Shown piece by piece: positions 6,200-13,109 of a stretch of 13,109 nt of DNA. Below the pieces are notes generated by a model. That model had not been told where the DNA came from. It made no database searches and worked only from the letters and a program-made list of their open reading frames with translations. This stretch comes from HGM04593 sp964485215 (lineage in GTDB: Bacteria > Bacteroidota > Bacteroidia > Bacteroidales > Bacteroidaceae), in assembly GCA_964485215.1 (NCBI GenBank), contig CAZAIM010000069.1, forward strand, positions 1-13,109, given 5' to 3'. The position numbers were made by a program, and so were the translations under genes. How positions within the stretch are numbered: the stretch's first letter is position 1; the number at the start of each line of letters is the position of its first letter.

Positions 6200-7493
6200 A
6201 CATTTTAAGCCATTCCAAAGGATTCAGCGTCTTCCTCTCTTTGCGGAGTTGGAACAGCATACGCGGATTTCCGCCCTTGGCATCGGAGACAATGTCACCT
6301 ATAATATCCCCAGCCTTAATATCACCGCCGCTCTTTACCTGTATGTTGCCAAGATTGCAATAGACCGAGATATATTTCCCGTGACGGACAAGCACGAAGG
6401 AGTAGCCGTCTGTTGCATATACAGCTGTTACTTTGCCGTCAAAAATGCACCGCGCACGGGCCCCGCAGCTACCCTCAAATGTAATACCTCCTGTGTTAAT
6501 GGGAACATTACCCTTACCTTCCACTGCATTCTTTACACCGAATTTGTCTACGAGGAGATAGGGGCCGGTTATCGGTACAGGCATCTTTTTCTTGTTCTTC
6601 TCAAAGGAGCCGCTCATTTCGGCAACGCCGGCATCGCTGGCATATCCGCCCTTGGTGCCGGAGGAGGAACTACTCTTTGCCGGTTTACTCTTTGCCGATG
6701 AGCCTGTCGGCTTTTTCTTCTTCGCAGCCTCCTCGCGACGTTTCTTTTCGGCCTTCTCTTCGGCCAAAACCCTCTCTATCTCACGGTCAATGGCAGCATT
6801 CAGCTTTTTCAGTTCACTACGTTTCTTCTTCAGTTCCTGCTGTACCTTTCCGGCCTCACGCTGAAGTTCCTTGACCAGCCTTCGCTGCTCCGACTCGAGA
6901 TGCTGAAGATTTCTTTGTTCCGCATCCTGCTGAGCAAGAGAGACTTGCTTTGCCTCCAAAGTCTTCTCAAGCCCGGTGCGCTTGGCCTCAAGACGTGCAA
7001 CCTGCGCTGAAAGGCTATCGGCAAGCACAACGTGGGCATTCATATACTCTTTTGCATAGCGATAGCGGCGCACCATAGTATTAAAGTCCTCGGCAGAAAG
7101 CACAAAAAGCAGACGGTTCCTGAAATTGCTATACTTGCGTGCTCTTCTCAACGCTTCGGCATATTCTGTACGTGACTTCTCCAGTCCCTTCTCCTGTTCG
7201 GCAATCTCACTGCCGATAACCTTCATCTCGGAATCAATTGCCTGTACCTCCTCGCGCAGAAGGCGTACAAGTGCCTTATGCTCCTCTATTCTTGCCGTGA
7301 TTATGTTAAGGTTATCGAGTTTGCTCTTGACATCCTTTTGCGATGACAGCAATATCTTCTCCTTGTCGGCAATCTCCTTTTGTAAAGAACTTGCCTTGTT
7401 ACGCATATTCTTTATTGCTGCACTTTGAGCAGAACCGCTCAATGGTACAAGCAGCAATGCCAAGAGGAATGTTATGTTCAGGAGGTTTTTCAT
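6198..7493 (-). CDS. envC: EnvC-like murein hydrolase activator (degenerate LytM)
   Basis: This 431-residue exported protein has the EnvC layout. Residues 1-22 are a signal peptide ending in GSA before Q23. Long coiled coils follow at about 27-120 and 155-255, then a Lys/Ser/Gly-rich linker at about 255-285. A C-terminal LytM (peptidase M23) domain covers about 310-430. The LytM domain has lost zinc ligands: NTGGITF (333-339) stands where active enzymes have the His/Asp pair, N380 in YCNL replaces the His of the H-x-H motif, and RMLF (411-414) replaces LHFE. It is therefore probably not a peptidase but activates a cell-wall amidase during division, as E. coli EnvC does for AmiA/AmiB. Its target here is not visible. 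It lies 18 bp after the DUF4292 gene in the same run. Confidence 0.88.
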   Translation of the reverse strand: MKNLLNITFLLALLLVPLSGSAQSAAIKNMRNKASSLQKEIADKEKILLSSQKDVKSKLDNLNIITARIEEHKALVRLLREEVQAIDSEMKVIGSEIAEQEKGLEKSRTEYAEALRRARKYSNFRNRLLFVLSAEDFNTMVRRYRYAKEYMNAHVVLADSLSAQVARLEAKRTGLEKTLEAKQVSLAQQDAEQRNLQHLESEQRRLVKELQREAGKVQQELKKKRSELKKLNAAIDREIERVLAEEKAEKKRREEAAKKKKPTGSSAKSKPAKSSSSSGTKGGYASDAGVAEMSGSFEKNKKKMPVPITGPYLLVDKFGVKNAVEGKGNVPINTGGITFEGSCGARARCIFDGKVTAVYATDGYSFVLVRHGKYISVYCNLGNIQVKSGGDIKAGDIIGDIVSDAKGGNPRMLFQLRKERKTLNPLEWLKM

Positions 7494-7511
7494 AAAAGAG
7501 ATTTTTACCGT

Positions 7512-8339
7512 TTATTGTATGTCACCGATAGAGTTAAGCAAGGTCTCCGCATCGAGCCTGACGTATGAACCGGGAACTCTGCGGGGTGTCAGTTTGAAAC
7601 TATCGCCATTTGCGCTGGTAAACTTGAACTTTAGTTTTGCTGCAGATGAGCCGCGCAGAAGCTCTATGGTGATTATATGCGGGAAGGAGACTCCACCCAG
7701 TTCCTTGAAACCTGAATAACTGCAGACGACCTTTACACCGTCGCGGTGAGTTCCTTCAGTACGGACTAGATTGCCTGTCTGTTTCTCTACAAAGAAACTG
7801 TAGGATACACCTTTTGTCTCGGGGAATGAAGCCACAACGTACTCCCCTTCTTCAATGACATCCATTTCTTTTAGAGCCTTCTTCACAGAGGTGCCATCCG
7901 GAGTAAAGAGCCTGTTCATGAGCACAGATTCAAGTATTCTGTAATCGACACCGGTTTCATTCAGGAAACTTAGGGATGAGAAGGGGACATCGGCATAAAC
8001 TTTATCGGGTTTATGGATGAAGCGGACGGTTTCTGGAAAGAACTCAGCACAGGCCAGTTCGGCAAGATTAAGCGCAGTTATCCCTATCTGCACCCCATCG
8101 TTGCTCTTGATGCGTATTGTTCCGCGCAATGAATGCGAGTCACCGTCAGCATCTGCAGTTATCCTTACATTTCCCGAGAGGAACTGCCTATAGGTTGAAA
8201 CAGACGGCGAGGAGAGAAGCACCTCGGATGGGAGAAGACCCTCGCCCGAAAAAGCAACCGTAGCCCTTCTGGTTGTACAGCCGGCCAAGGATACCATAAG
8301 TAGCAGAAGCAACAATAGTGTCTTACCTACGCTTCGCAT
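7512..8339 (-). CDS. DUF4292-type lipoprotein
   Basis: This is a 275-residue predicted lipoprotein. After a basic start and a poly-Leu core, the lipobox LAGC places the acylated cysteine at residue 21. The rest looks beta-rich and soluble. From its length, its features and its place between a TPR gene and an EnvC-like gene, I assign it to the DUF4292 family, whose members sit in this order in Bacteroides. That family is thought to share the LolA/LolB fold, so a part in lipoprotein handling at the outer membrane is possible, but no function is established that I know of. Its start overlaps the end of the TPR gene by 17 nt (8323-8339), pointing to coupled translation. Confidence 0.75.
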   Translation of the reverse strand: MRSVGKTLLLLLLLMVSLAGCTTRRATVAFSGEGLLPSEVLLSSPSVSTYRQFLSGNVRITADADGDSHSLRGTIRIKSNDGVQIGITALNLAELACAEFFPETVRFIHKPDKVYADVPFSSLSFLNETGVDYRILESVLMNRLFTPDGTSVKKALKEMDVIEEGEYVVASFPETKGVSYSFFVEKQTGNLVRTEGTHRDGVKVVCSYSGFKELGGVSFPHIITIELLRGSSAAKLKFKFTSANGDSFKLTPRRVPGSYVRLDAETLLNSIGDIQ

Positions 8340-10041
8340 TGCTGTAATATTTACGTTTTCTAATCTTCTTCTTCAGAAGTTTTGAATCGTCGCCCGATTC
8401 CACAGCCTTTTTCCAGAACTCGACCGCACGTTCAATGTCGCCGCATAGAGCAAAGATATCGCCGCAGTGATGCAGTTCCACTGCGCTCATATCACTCTCC
8501 AACTGTATAAGTTTCTCGGCATAGGCCTTAGCCTCCTCATACCTCTCGAGCAGAAAGAGAACCCAAGCATATGTGTCAAGATATATCGGATTGTCCGGTT
8601 CGGCAGTTATGGTTTTACGGCTCATATCCAGTGCCCTCTCGAGTTCCGCATTGTCAAGGGCAAGATAGTAGGCATAATTATTAAGTACATTGATGTTTGA
8701 GGGGTTATAGACCAATGCTGAATCGTAGGAGACGACACATTCCTGCATCATATCAAGTTCATGATATGTATCACCCAAAACTGCATACACCGTAGAGACC
8801 AGTTCTGTAGAGGATTCTTCGCTCCGGAGTTCAAGCCCTCGCCTGTAAATGTCAATACATTCCCTCTTGCGCCCAGTCAGGTAGTAGGAAAGCCCTTTGT
8901 AGTAATAGAGTTCAAGAAGCTCAGGCACATACATCATGGCATTGTCACATAGACGTATGACCTCATCGTAATTGTTGGCCTCGATTGCGTATACGAGAAG
9001 CTGAAGCATTGCAGAGGTATTCTCGGGCTCAAGCATAAGCAGTTTCTCCAGCACCGGCTTTATCCTGTCGGCCGGAGCCTCTTTGTAGAGAAGATACTGA
9101 ACATAAGACTCCAGAATTTCAACCCGGTCAAACGGCAACTGCATGAGTTCCTCGAAGAGCTGCTCTGTGTGAACAGAGTCGTCCCTGTGCAGAATATAGT
9201 CGACCAAACGCGATATACGCTGTTCGGGTTCAAGTTTTTCACTCTTAAGCAAACGCTCTATAGTAACACAATATAAGGAATCGTTGCCGGTCTCGGCATA
9301 TAACGTAGACAGGGAAGATAGTGTTATAGCATCATCGGGTTCTTTCTCGAGAACCATAAGATACTGCCTCTCGGCACCGGCCAGCTCTCCGAAATAGAGA
9401 TAGACATCGCCAAGCAGGCCTTGATAGAGAAACTCGTCGGGATTCTCCTCTATAAGTTCCTGCATAAGTGCCACGGACTTTGCACTGTCGGGCATCTCGA
9501 AGTACTGACGCAGTTTCTGCATTGAAATCTCCTCGCTCTTGCCTTCGGACTTTTCGAGCCTCTCAAGGATTTCCACGGCTTTCTTGTGCTCGAGTTCTTC
9601 GGCATAGAGCGAATAGAGTGCTATATAGATGTCGCTCTTGGAGCGGGTCTTTTCAAGCATATCCTCATAAAGAGCTATGGCAGCCTTCTTGTTGCCGGTA
9701 CTGTAGTACAGGTTTACAAGAGCCTGGGTATAGTACCTGTTGTCGGGTTCCTCGGCAACAATACGCTCAAGAATATCGCAGGCTATGCTGTCTTTGTTGA
9801 GATATACATAGAACGAAGACAATTCGAAGAGAATTGCAGATGACGAAGGAGAGAGGGCACGGCAATGCTCAAGGAGGTCGTAACACTGGTCAAGATTCCC
9901 TTGCTCCAGCATTGTGCGCGCCTGCAGATAGTAGTACTCGACAGCACGGTTGCAGGCAACAGTGTCATCATCGAGCGTTTGGGCCTGCCCCACACCTGCT
10001 GCGGCAAGCATTAGCGTCAGCAATACGACCAGATTTTTCAT
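8323..10041 (-). CDS. Secreted TPR-repeat protein
   Basis: This 572-residue exported protein is built almost wholly of tetratricopeptide repeats. Residues 1-21 are a signal peptide (MKNLVVLLTLML core, then VGQAQ). From about residue 27 to 550 there are many helix pairs of TPR spacing, for example the segments beginning near LLEHCRALSPSSSAILFE and MVLEKEPDDAITLSSLST, plus a C-terminal set with NPSNINVLNNYAYYLALD. TPR arrays bind other proteins and have no catalysis of their own. The C-terminus is strongly basic (KKKIRKRKYYSNAKRR). The start lies 11 bp after dut, and the end overlaps the DUF4292 lipoprotein by 17 nt. The stable neighbourhood suggests that it works with the lipoprotein in the periplasm or at the outer membrane, but the partner is unknown. 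Confidence 0.88.
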   Translation of the reverse strand: MKNLVVLLTLMLAAAGVGQAQTLDDDTVACNRAVEYYYLQARTMLEQGNLDQCYDLLEHCRALSPSSSAILFELSSFYVYLNKDSIACDILERIVAEEPDNRYYTQALVNLYYSTGNKKAAIALYEDMLEKTRSKSDIYIALYSLYAEELEHKKAVEILERLEKSEGKSEEISMQKLRQYFEMPDSAKSVALMQELIEENPDEFLYQGLLGDVYLYFGELAGAERQYLMVLEKEPDDAITLSSLSTLYAETGNDSLYCVTIERLLKSEKLEPEQRISRLVDYILHRDDSVHTEQLFEELMQLPFDRVEILESYVQYLLYKEAPADRIKPVLEKLLMLEPENTSAMLQLLVYAIEANNYDEVIRLCDNAMMYVPELLELYYYKGLSYYLTGRKRECIDIYRRGLELRSEESSTELVSTVYAVLGDTYHELDMMQECVVSYDSALVYNPSNINVLNNYAYYLALDNAELERALDMSRKTITAEPDNPIYLDTYAWVLFLLERYEEAKAYAEKLIQLESDMSAVELHHCGDIFALCGDIERAVEFWKKAVESGDDSKLLKKKIRKRKYYSNAKRR

Positions 10042-10052
10042 TGTTATAAGGA

Positions 10053-10484
10053 TTAGATGCCTGTGTGCCCGAACCCTCCTGCACCGCGCTCCGTTTCGCC
10101 AAGCACCTCAACCTCGCAGAAGAGAGCCTGTTCGTGACGGGCAATAACCATTTGGGCTATACGCTCGCCGTCGGCAATAGTGAAAGGTTCATTGGAGAGA
10201 TTGACAAGTATAACGCATATCTCGCCACGGTAGTCGGCATCGATTGTTCCCGGAGAGTTAAGCACGGTTATGCCTTTCTTTATTGCCAGGCCGCTACGTG
10301 GGCGAACCTGCGCTTCATAACCGGGCGGCAAGGCCATATAAAGCCCTGTTGGAATAAGTGCGCGCTGCATTGGCTGAAGAACTACGGGTTCTTCAAGATT
10401 AGCGCGCAAATCCATTCCGGCAGACTGTGGTGTCTCGTAGGCCGGCAAACAGTGTCTTGATCTGTTGATTATCTCTATTTTCAT
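10053..10484 (-). CDS. dut: dUTP diphosphatase (dUTPase)
   Basis: This enzyme hydrolyses dUTP to dUMP and pyrophosphate, keeping uracil out of DNA and feeding dTMP synthesis. The 143-residue product is the normal size for the trimeric all-beta family, and all five motifs are present: AGMDLRA (22-28), PRSGLAIKKG (62-71), GTIDADYRGE (79-88, with catalytic D82 and the substrate-contacting Y85), GERIAQMVI (106-114), and the glycine-rich C-terminal arm RGAGGFGHTG (133-142). A strong ribosome site, AAAGGAG, lies 5 nt before the ATG. It heads a run of envelope genes with which it has no obvious biochemical link; this order is also found in Bacteroides. Confidence 0.97.
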   Translation of the reverse strand: MKIEIINRSRHCLPAYETPQSAGMDLRANLEEPVVLQPMQRALIPTGLYMALPPGYEAQVRPRSGLAIKKGITVLNSPGTIDADYRGEICVILVNLSNEPFTIADGERIAQMVIARHEQALFCEVEVLGETERGAGGFGHTGI

Positions 10485-10489
10485 ATTAT

Positions 10490-10496
10490 CTCCTTT
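10490..10496 (-). promoter_or_regulatory. Shine-Dalgarno AAAGGAG of dut
   Basis: AAAGGAG on the minus strand lies 5 nt upstream of the dut ATG, directly after the T-tract of the hairpin at 10497-10533. It supports the dut start and, like the site before the Sel1 gene, is stronger than those of the neighbouring genes. Confidence 0.65.
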
Positions 10497-10533
10497 AAAA
10501 ACACACTCCGGGAACAGTTTTGTTCTACCGGAG
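10497..10533 (-). terminator. Hairpin with T-tract between glsB and dut
   Basis: CTCCGG (10506-10511) pairs with CCGGAG (10528-10533), and GAACA (10512-10516) with TGTTC (10521-10525), giving 11 pairs with a 2-nt bulge and a 4-nt loop. On the minus strand the stem is followed after 4 nt by TTTTT (10497-10501). This fits an intrinsic terminator for the acyltransferase unit, starting 8 bp after the glsB stop. I find no promoter for dut between this hairpin and its ATG, so some read-through, or a promoter inside glsB, seems needed. Alternatively the hairpin is a leader element of dut. Confidence 0.6.
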
Positions 10534-10541
10534 CTGACATT

Positions 10542-11546
10542 TCATTCTTTTCGTGCCTCACCAGGTATGTAGAACACTTTATTCGCGCCCGATGTAAGCT
10601 GTATCTGGTCGGGGTTCTGCTTTGCAAATGACTCTATGTATCTCATACGCTTATCGTCCTGCAATTCGGCAACAGCTATGAGCAGACCGGTCTCCTCCAC
10701 ATTGCCGAAATCCTTATTCACCGCAGTTCCGAAGATTTTCATTGTCGGAGAAAGCCCCATATAGGCATTAATCATTGGCGGAATGGCAAGCCCGAACTTG
10801 TGTACCTCCTGTTTCAATATTCTGTAATCTTCCTTGAAACTATCCATGCAGAAGAGTTCTGCAAGTTCTGCTTCCGGCGTTTCGGTCTTCAGGGGAGTTA
10901 CCGGCATAACAAGTTTCTCCTCATCGGGGAAATGCTTCTTCAGAAAATAGAGAATCATATCACGGGCACGTGTGAGATAGGAAGGATACATCGTAACCTT
11001 GCCGAAAAGATACTTCACATCGGGAATAACAACGGTGAGCGCACCCAGACCGTCCCAAAGGTTATCGAGTGCGAAAAGGCTCTTTGAACCCATTCTTGTG
11101 GACTGATATTCCAAAGCAACGAAAGCCCGGCCAAGCTCCACTGTGTAGGGCAGCACCTCATTCATGAACTTCTCCGAGAAATGAAACATTCCATGGGCTG
11201 TCGCCATCCTGGGCTCACCATTCTCATCTATCCTCACATCCTTGCCATAGAGAAAGCGGTAGCCGCCAATAATGTCGTCACATTCAGGATTCCACACGAT
11301 GAGTTGCCTGTACGGGTTCTCCATTGTATCAAATTCATCAATATCAACTTCCTTGCCTGTACCGCCACCTGCCGCACGGAAAGCAATCTCGCGCAGACGT
11401 CCAATTTCACGCATCACGTTAGGAGCATCAAACGCCGTCACGATGTATATCTCATTGTTGCTTCTGTGGGTGAAGCGGAGACGCTTCTCTTCGGTAAGTT
11501 CAGCCTTTAGGAGTTCCTTGGGAACCGGAGCTATAATTTCTTTCAT
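10542..11546 (-). CDS. glsB: OlsB-like N-acyltransferase, probable glycine-lipid GlsB
   Basis: This 334-residue protein belongs to the GNAT-related acyltransferases often labelled hemolysin or OlsB-like, which transfer a 3-hydroxy fatty acid from acyl-ACP to the amino group of an amino acid. Visible landmarks are ELGRAFVALEYQ (137-148) and KYLFGKVTMYPSY (178-190) followed by SYLTRARDMILYFLKKHFP, all typical of this family. No signal peptide is seen. It follows the PlsC-like gene by 13 bp in a unit with its own promoter. The pair matches glsA/glsB of B. thetaiotaomicron, where the N-acyltransferase makes acylated glycine (commendamide) and the O-acyltransferase adds a second chain. The amino acid used here cannot be read from sequence; glycine is inferred from the phylum, and ornithine or serine-glycine are alternatives. 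Confidence 0.72.
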   Translation of the reverse strand: MKEIIAPVPKELLKAELTEEKRLRFTHRSNNEIYIVTAFDAPNVMREIGRLREIAFRAAGGGTGKEVDIDEFDTMENPYRQLIVWNPECDDIIGGYRFLYGKDVRIDENGEPRMATAHGMFHFSEKFMNEVLPYTVELGRAFVALEYQSTRMGSKSLFALDNLWDGLGALTVVIPDVKYLFGKVTMYPSYLTRARDMILYFLKKHFPDEEKLVMPVTPLKTETPEAELAELFCMDSFKEDYRILKQEVHKFGLAIPPMINAYMGLSPTMKIFGTAVNKDFGNVEETGLLIAVAELQDDKRMRYIESFAKQNPDQIQLTSGANKVFYIPGEARKE

Positions 11547-11559
11547 ATTTTATCTGTTA

Positions 11560-12372
11560 TTACAGTGAATAGACTATCTCCTTTACATACTGTGCCCACT
11601 CGACAGGGCTCTTTGACTTGTCAAATGTCTGCCATGGGATAGGCTTGCCTATTGTAACTGTAAATTTCTTATTCCTATTCTTAAACATCTCGTCACTCAG
11701 ATAGAGCATTGCAATATTGAACTTTATGCGCAACATCCTGTTTATATTTGCAAGCCGGTAGAAGAACTTTGAGTTCTCACCTTCAAAATGTATCGGTATG
11801 ACATCGCGTCTTGTCTGCACACTCTTGGTGACGAAGGTCTTTTTCCAATCGAGGTCGCGCACTACCCCTTTACGCTTGCGGGAGCACAAACCGGCCGGGA
11901 ACATTACTATGTGATTGTCGCTCTCGAAAGCAGCGTTGACCTGCTGAGGGAAACTGCGTGCCTGCTTTCCGGTCTTGTTTATCGGAACCCAGAAAGAGGA
12001 TATGTGCGGAATATTCATCAGAAGGTCGTTCACTAGGAACTTGATTTTTCCCTCATACACAGGACCTAGTATATGTGCAAGCCCTAGACCGTCCTGTGCA
12101 CCGAGCGGATGGTTGCTGACAAAAGTAAAACGGCCGTCGGAAGGCAGATTCTCGAGACCGCGCACCTCGAAACTGTTATTGAAGTATTGCATGAATGCTG
12201 CTATGAACTCAAGGTCGCGTTTGTCCTTGTTTTCAAGCAAAAAGGTGTTGACCTCGTCCTGATGGACAATCTTCTTCAGATACGATACAAGGAAACGAGG
12301 CACGTAACGCGCCTTCTTTCCGGCCTTTGCCGCCAGAATAGCATCAATGTCAATCTGTAAAGTCTCACTCAT
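11560..12372 (-). CDS. glsA: PlsC-like O-acyltransferase, probable glycine-lipid GlsA
   Basis: This 270-residue protein is of the lysophospholipid acyltransferase (PlsC/OlsA) type. The catalytic motif is NHPLGAQDG with H88 and D94, that is H-x5-D rather than the usual H-x4-D of PlsC. Later blocks are VPINKTGKQAR (129-139) and FPAGLCSRKRKG (158-169), the latter standing for the family's FPEGTRS block. No clear membrane-spanning segment or signal peptide is present; association with the inner face of the membrane is expected. It is the first gene after its promoter and is followed by the OlsB-like gene. Together they should make a diacylated amino-acid lipid, with this enzyme esterifying the 3-hydroxyl of the first chain. 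That role follows from the B. thetaiotaomicron pair, not from this sequence alone. Confidence 0.72.
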   Translation of the reverse strand: MSETLQIDIDAILAAKAGKKARYVPRFLVSYLKKIVHQDEVNTFLLENKDKRDLEFIAAFMQYFNNSFEVRGLENLPSDGRFTFVSNHPLGAQDGLGLAHILGPVYEGKIKFLVNDLLMNIPHISSFWVPINKTGKQARSFPQQVNAAFESDNHIVMFPAGLCSRKRKGVVRDLDWKKTFVTKSVQTRRDVIPIHFEGENSKFFYRLANINRMLRIKFNIAMLYLSDEMFKNRNKKFTVTIGKPIPWQTFDKSKSPVEWAQYVKEIVYSL

Positions 12373-12403
12373 TGCCCTTGTGTACCTAATTATATATTTA
12401 ATG

Positions 12404-12433
12404 CAAAATTAGACTAAATATTTATAAAAACAA
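12404..12433 (-). promoter_or_regulatory. Promoter of the glsA-glsB unit
   Basis: On the minus strand TTG (12431-12433) and TAATTTTG (12404-12411) are separated by exactly 19 bp, a full match to the Bacteroides housekeeping pattern. Transcription would start near 12397-12400, about 25 nt before the glsA ATG. It lies between the rpoC terminator and glsA, so the unit can be expressed independently of rpoBC. Confidence 0.65.
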
Positions 12434-12460
12434 CACATTTAACTATAATAAACAATAAAC

Positions 12461-12518
12461 ACATAACATAGCAGGAGTGGGTGCGCTTGCAAGCGCACCC
12501 ACTCCTGCTATGTTATGT
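12461..12518 (-). terminator. 58-bp perfect palindrome, probable rpoC terminator
   Basis: Bases 12461-12489 and 12490-12518 are exact reverse complements, 29 bp each with no spacer, centred on TTGCAA. As RNA it gives about 27 pairs and a 4-nt loop with a GC-rich upper part. It starts 5 nt after the rpoC stop codon. On the minus strand it is followed by the T-rich but interrupted tail GTTTATTGTTTATTATAG, so termination of the rpoBC transcript is the likely role. Its length and perfection exceed what a terminator needs. Confidence 0.7.
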
Positions 12519-12523
12519 TTCCA

Positions 12524-13109
12524 TTAATCCTCTGAGGAGTCCGAGAAATCGAGTACCGCCTTCTTGTTGGCCTGTATACGCTCGTAATCCTCCCTTGAAC
12601 CTACAATTATCTTATTAAAGTCGCGCTGACCGGTACCGGCTGGTATAAGGTGACCGCAGATAACGTTCTCCTTCATACCAAGCAGATAGTCGCTCTTCAT
12701 GTTTATAGCAGCCTCGTTAAGAACCTTTGTAGTCTCCTGGAAGGATGCTGCCGACATAAAGCTTTGGGTCTGCAATGCCGCACGTGTGATACCCTGCAGA
12801 ATCTGCGTAGATGTAGCAGGCTGTGCATCACGTGAGACAACAGGCTTGAGGTCACGACGCTTGAGCATACTGTTCTCGTCACGCAATTTGCGAGCTGTGA
12901 TTATCTGACCCGGTTTCAGGTTCTCGGAATCACCTGCATCGACGACAACCTTCTTGCCCCAAATGCGGTCGTTCTCCTCCTGGAACTGGAGCTTGTCAAC
13001 AATCTGCTGCTCGAGGAAGCGTGTATCGCCCGGTTCGTCAATCTGCACCTTGCGCATCATCTGGCGAACAATAATCTCGAAGTGTTTGTCGTTAATCTTT
13101 ACACCCTGT
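12524..13109 (-). CDS. rpoC: RNA polymerase beta' subunit, C-terminal part
   Basis: This is the 3' end of rpoC, whose beginning lies beyond the right edge; 194 codons are visible before the TAA. The frame is open to the window edge, where it reads GVKINDKHFEIIVRQ and then MMRKVQI, a beta' signature near the C-terminus. The conserved block SFMSAASFQETTKVLNEAAI follows, where the enzyme's C-terminal helices pack near the active centre. The internal ATG at 13058 is not a gene start. The protein ends in the acidic tail DFSDSSED. The gene should be part of the rpoBC operon and is followed at once by the palindrome at 12461-12518. Confidence 0.98.
   Translation of the reverse strand, partial: QGVKINDKHFEIIVRQMMRKVQIDEPGDTRFLEQQIVDKLQFQEENDRIWGKKVVVDAGDSENLKPGQIITARKLRDENSMLKRRDLKPVVSRDAQPATSTQILQGITRAALQTQSFMSAASFQETTKVLNEAAINMKSDYLLGMKENVICGHLIPAGTGQRDFNKIIVGSREDYERIQANKKAVLDFSDSSED

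Overview
The window reads as chromosomal DNA of a member of the Bacteroidota, order Bacteroidales (Bacteroides/Prevotella-like). The basis is the gene content and order, promoters that fit the TTG-N19-TAnnTTTG pattern, mostly weak ribosome binding sites, and glycine-lipid-type acyltransferase genes. Genus or species cannot be fixed from the sequence. Nothing looks mobile: there is no transposase, integrase, tRNA, rRNA or CRISPR array.

Left part (about 1-5281, + strand): an arginine biosynthesis cluster. After a region with no sure gene (1-403) comes a promoter with a candidate ArgR operator at its start point. Then follow argR, a GNAT acyltransferase (probably the N-acylglutamate synthase for the first step), argG, argC and argD. 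In Bacteroides this pathway is known to run on N-succinylated intermediates, so argC and argD here may handle succinylated rather than acetylated substrates. The kinase (argB), transcarbamylase, deacylase and argH are not in the window. Two longer gaps, before argG and before argC, hold dyads and promoter-like boxes.

Middle part (5295-10484, - strand): a tight run of genes converging on argD. Read in transcription order they are dut (dUTPase), a secreted 572-residue TPR protein, a DUF4292-type lipoprotein overlapping the TPR gene by 17 nt, an EnvC-like murein hydrolase activator with a degenerate LytM domain, and a secreted Sel1-repeat protein. Apart from dut, all look exported and are probably concerned with the cell envelope.

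Right part (10497-13109, - strand): a two-gene unit with its own good promoter, coding for a PlsC-like O-acyltransferase and an OlsB-like N-acyltransferase. It matches the glsA/glsB pair that makes glycine lipids (and the host-active molecule commendamide) in Bacteroides. A hairpin with a T-tract separates it from dut. Upstream lies the 3' end of rpoC, followed by a perfect 58-bp palindrome that most likely terminates the rpoBC transcript.

Most of the window is ordinary core genome. The items most worth a second look are the glsA/glsB unit, the 58-bp palindrome, the Cys-rich GNAT in the arg cluster, the promoter/operator ahead of argR, and the long foldable argG-argC gap.
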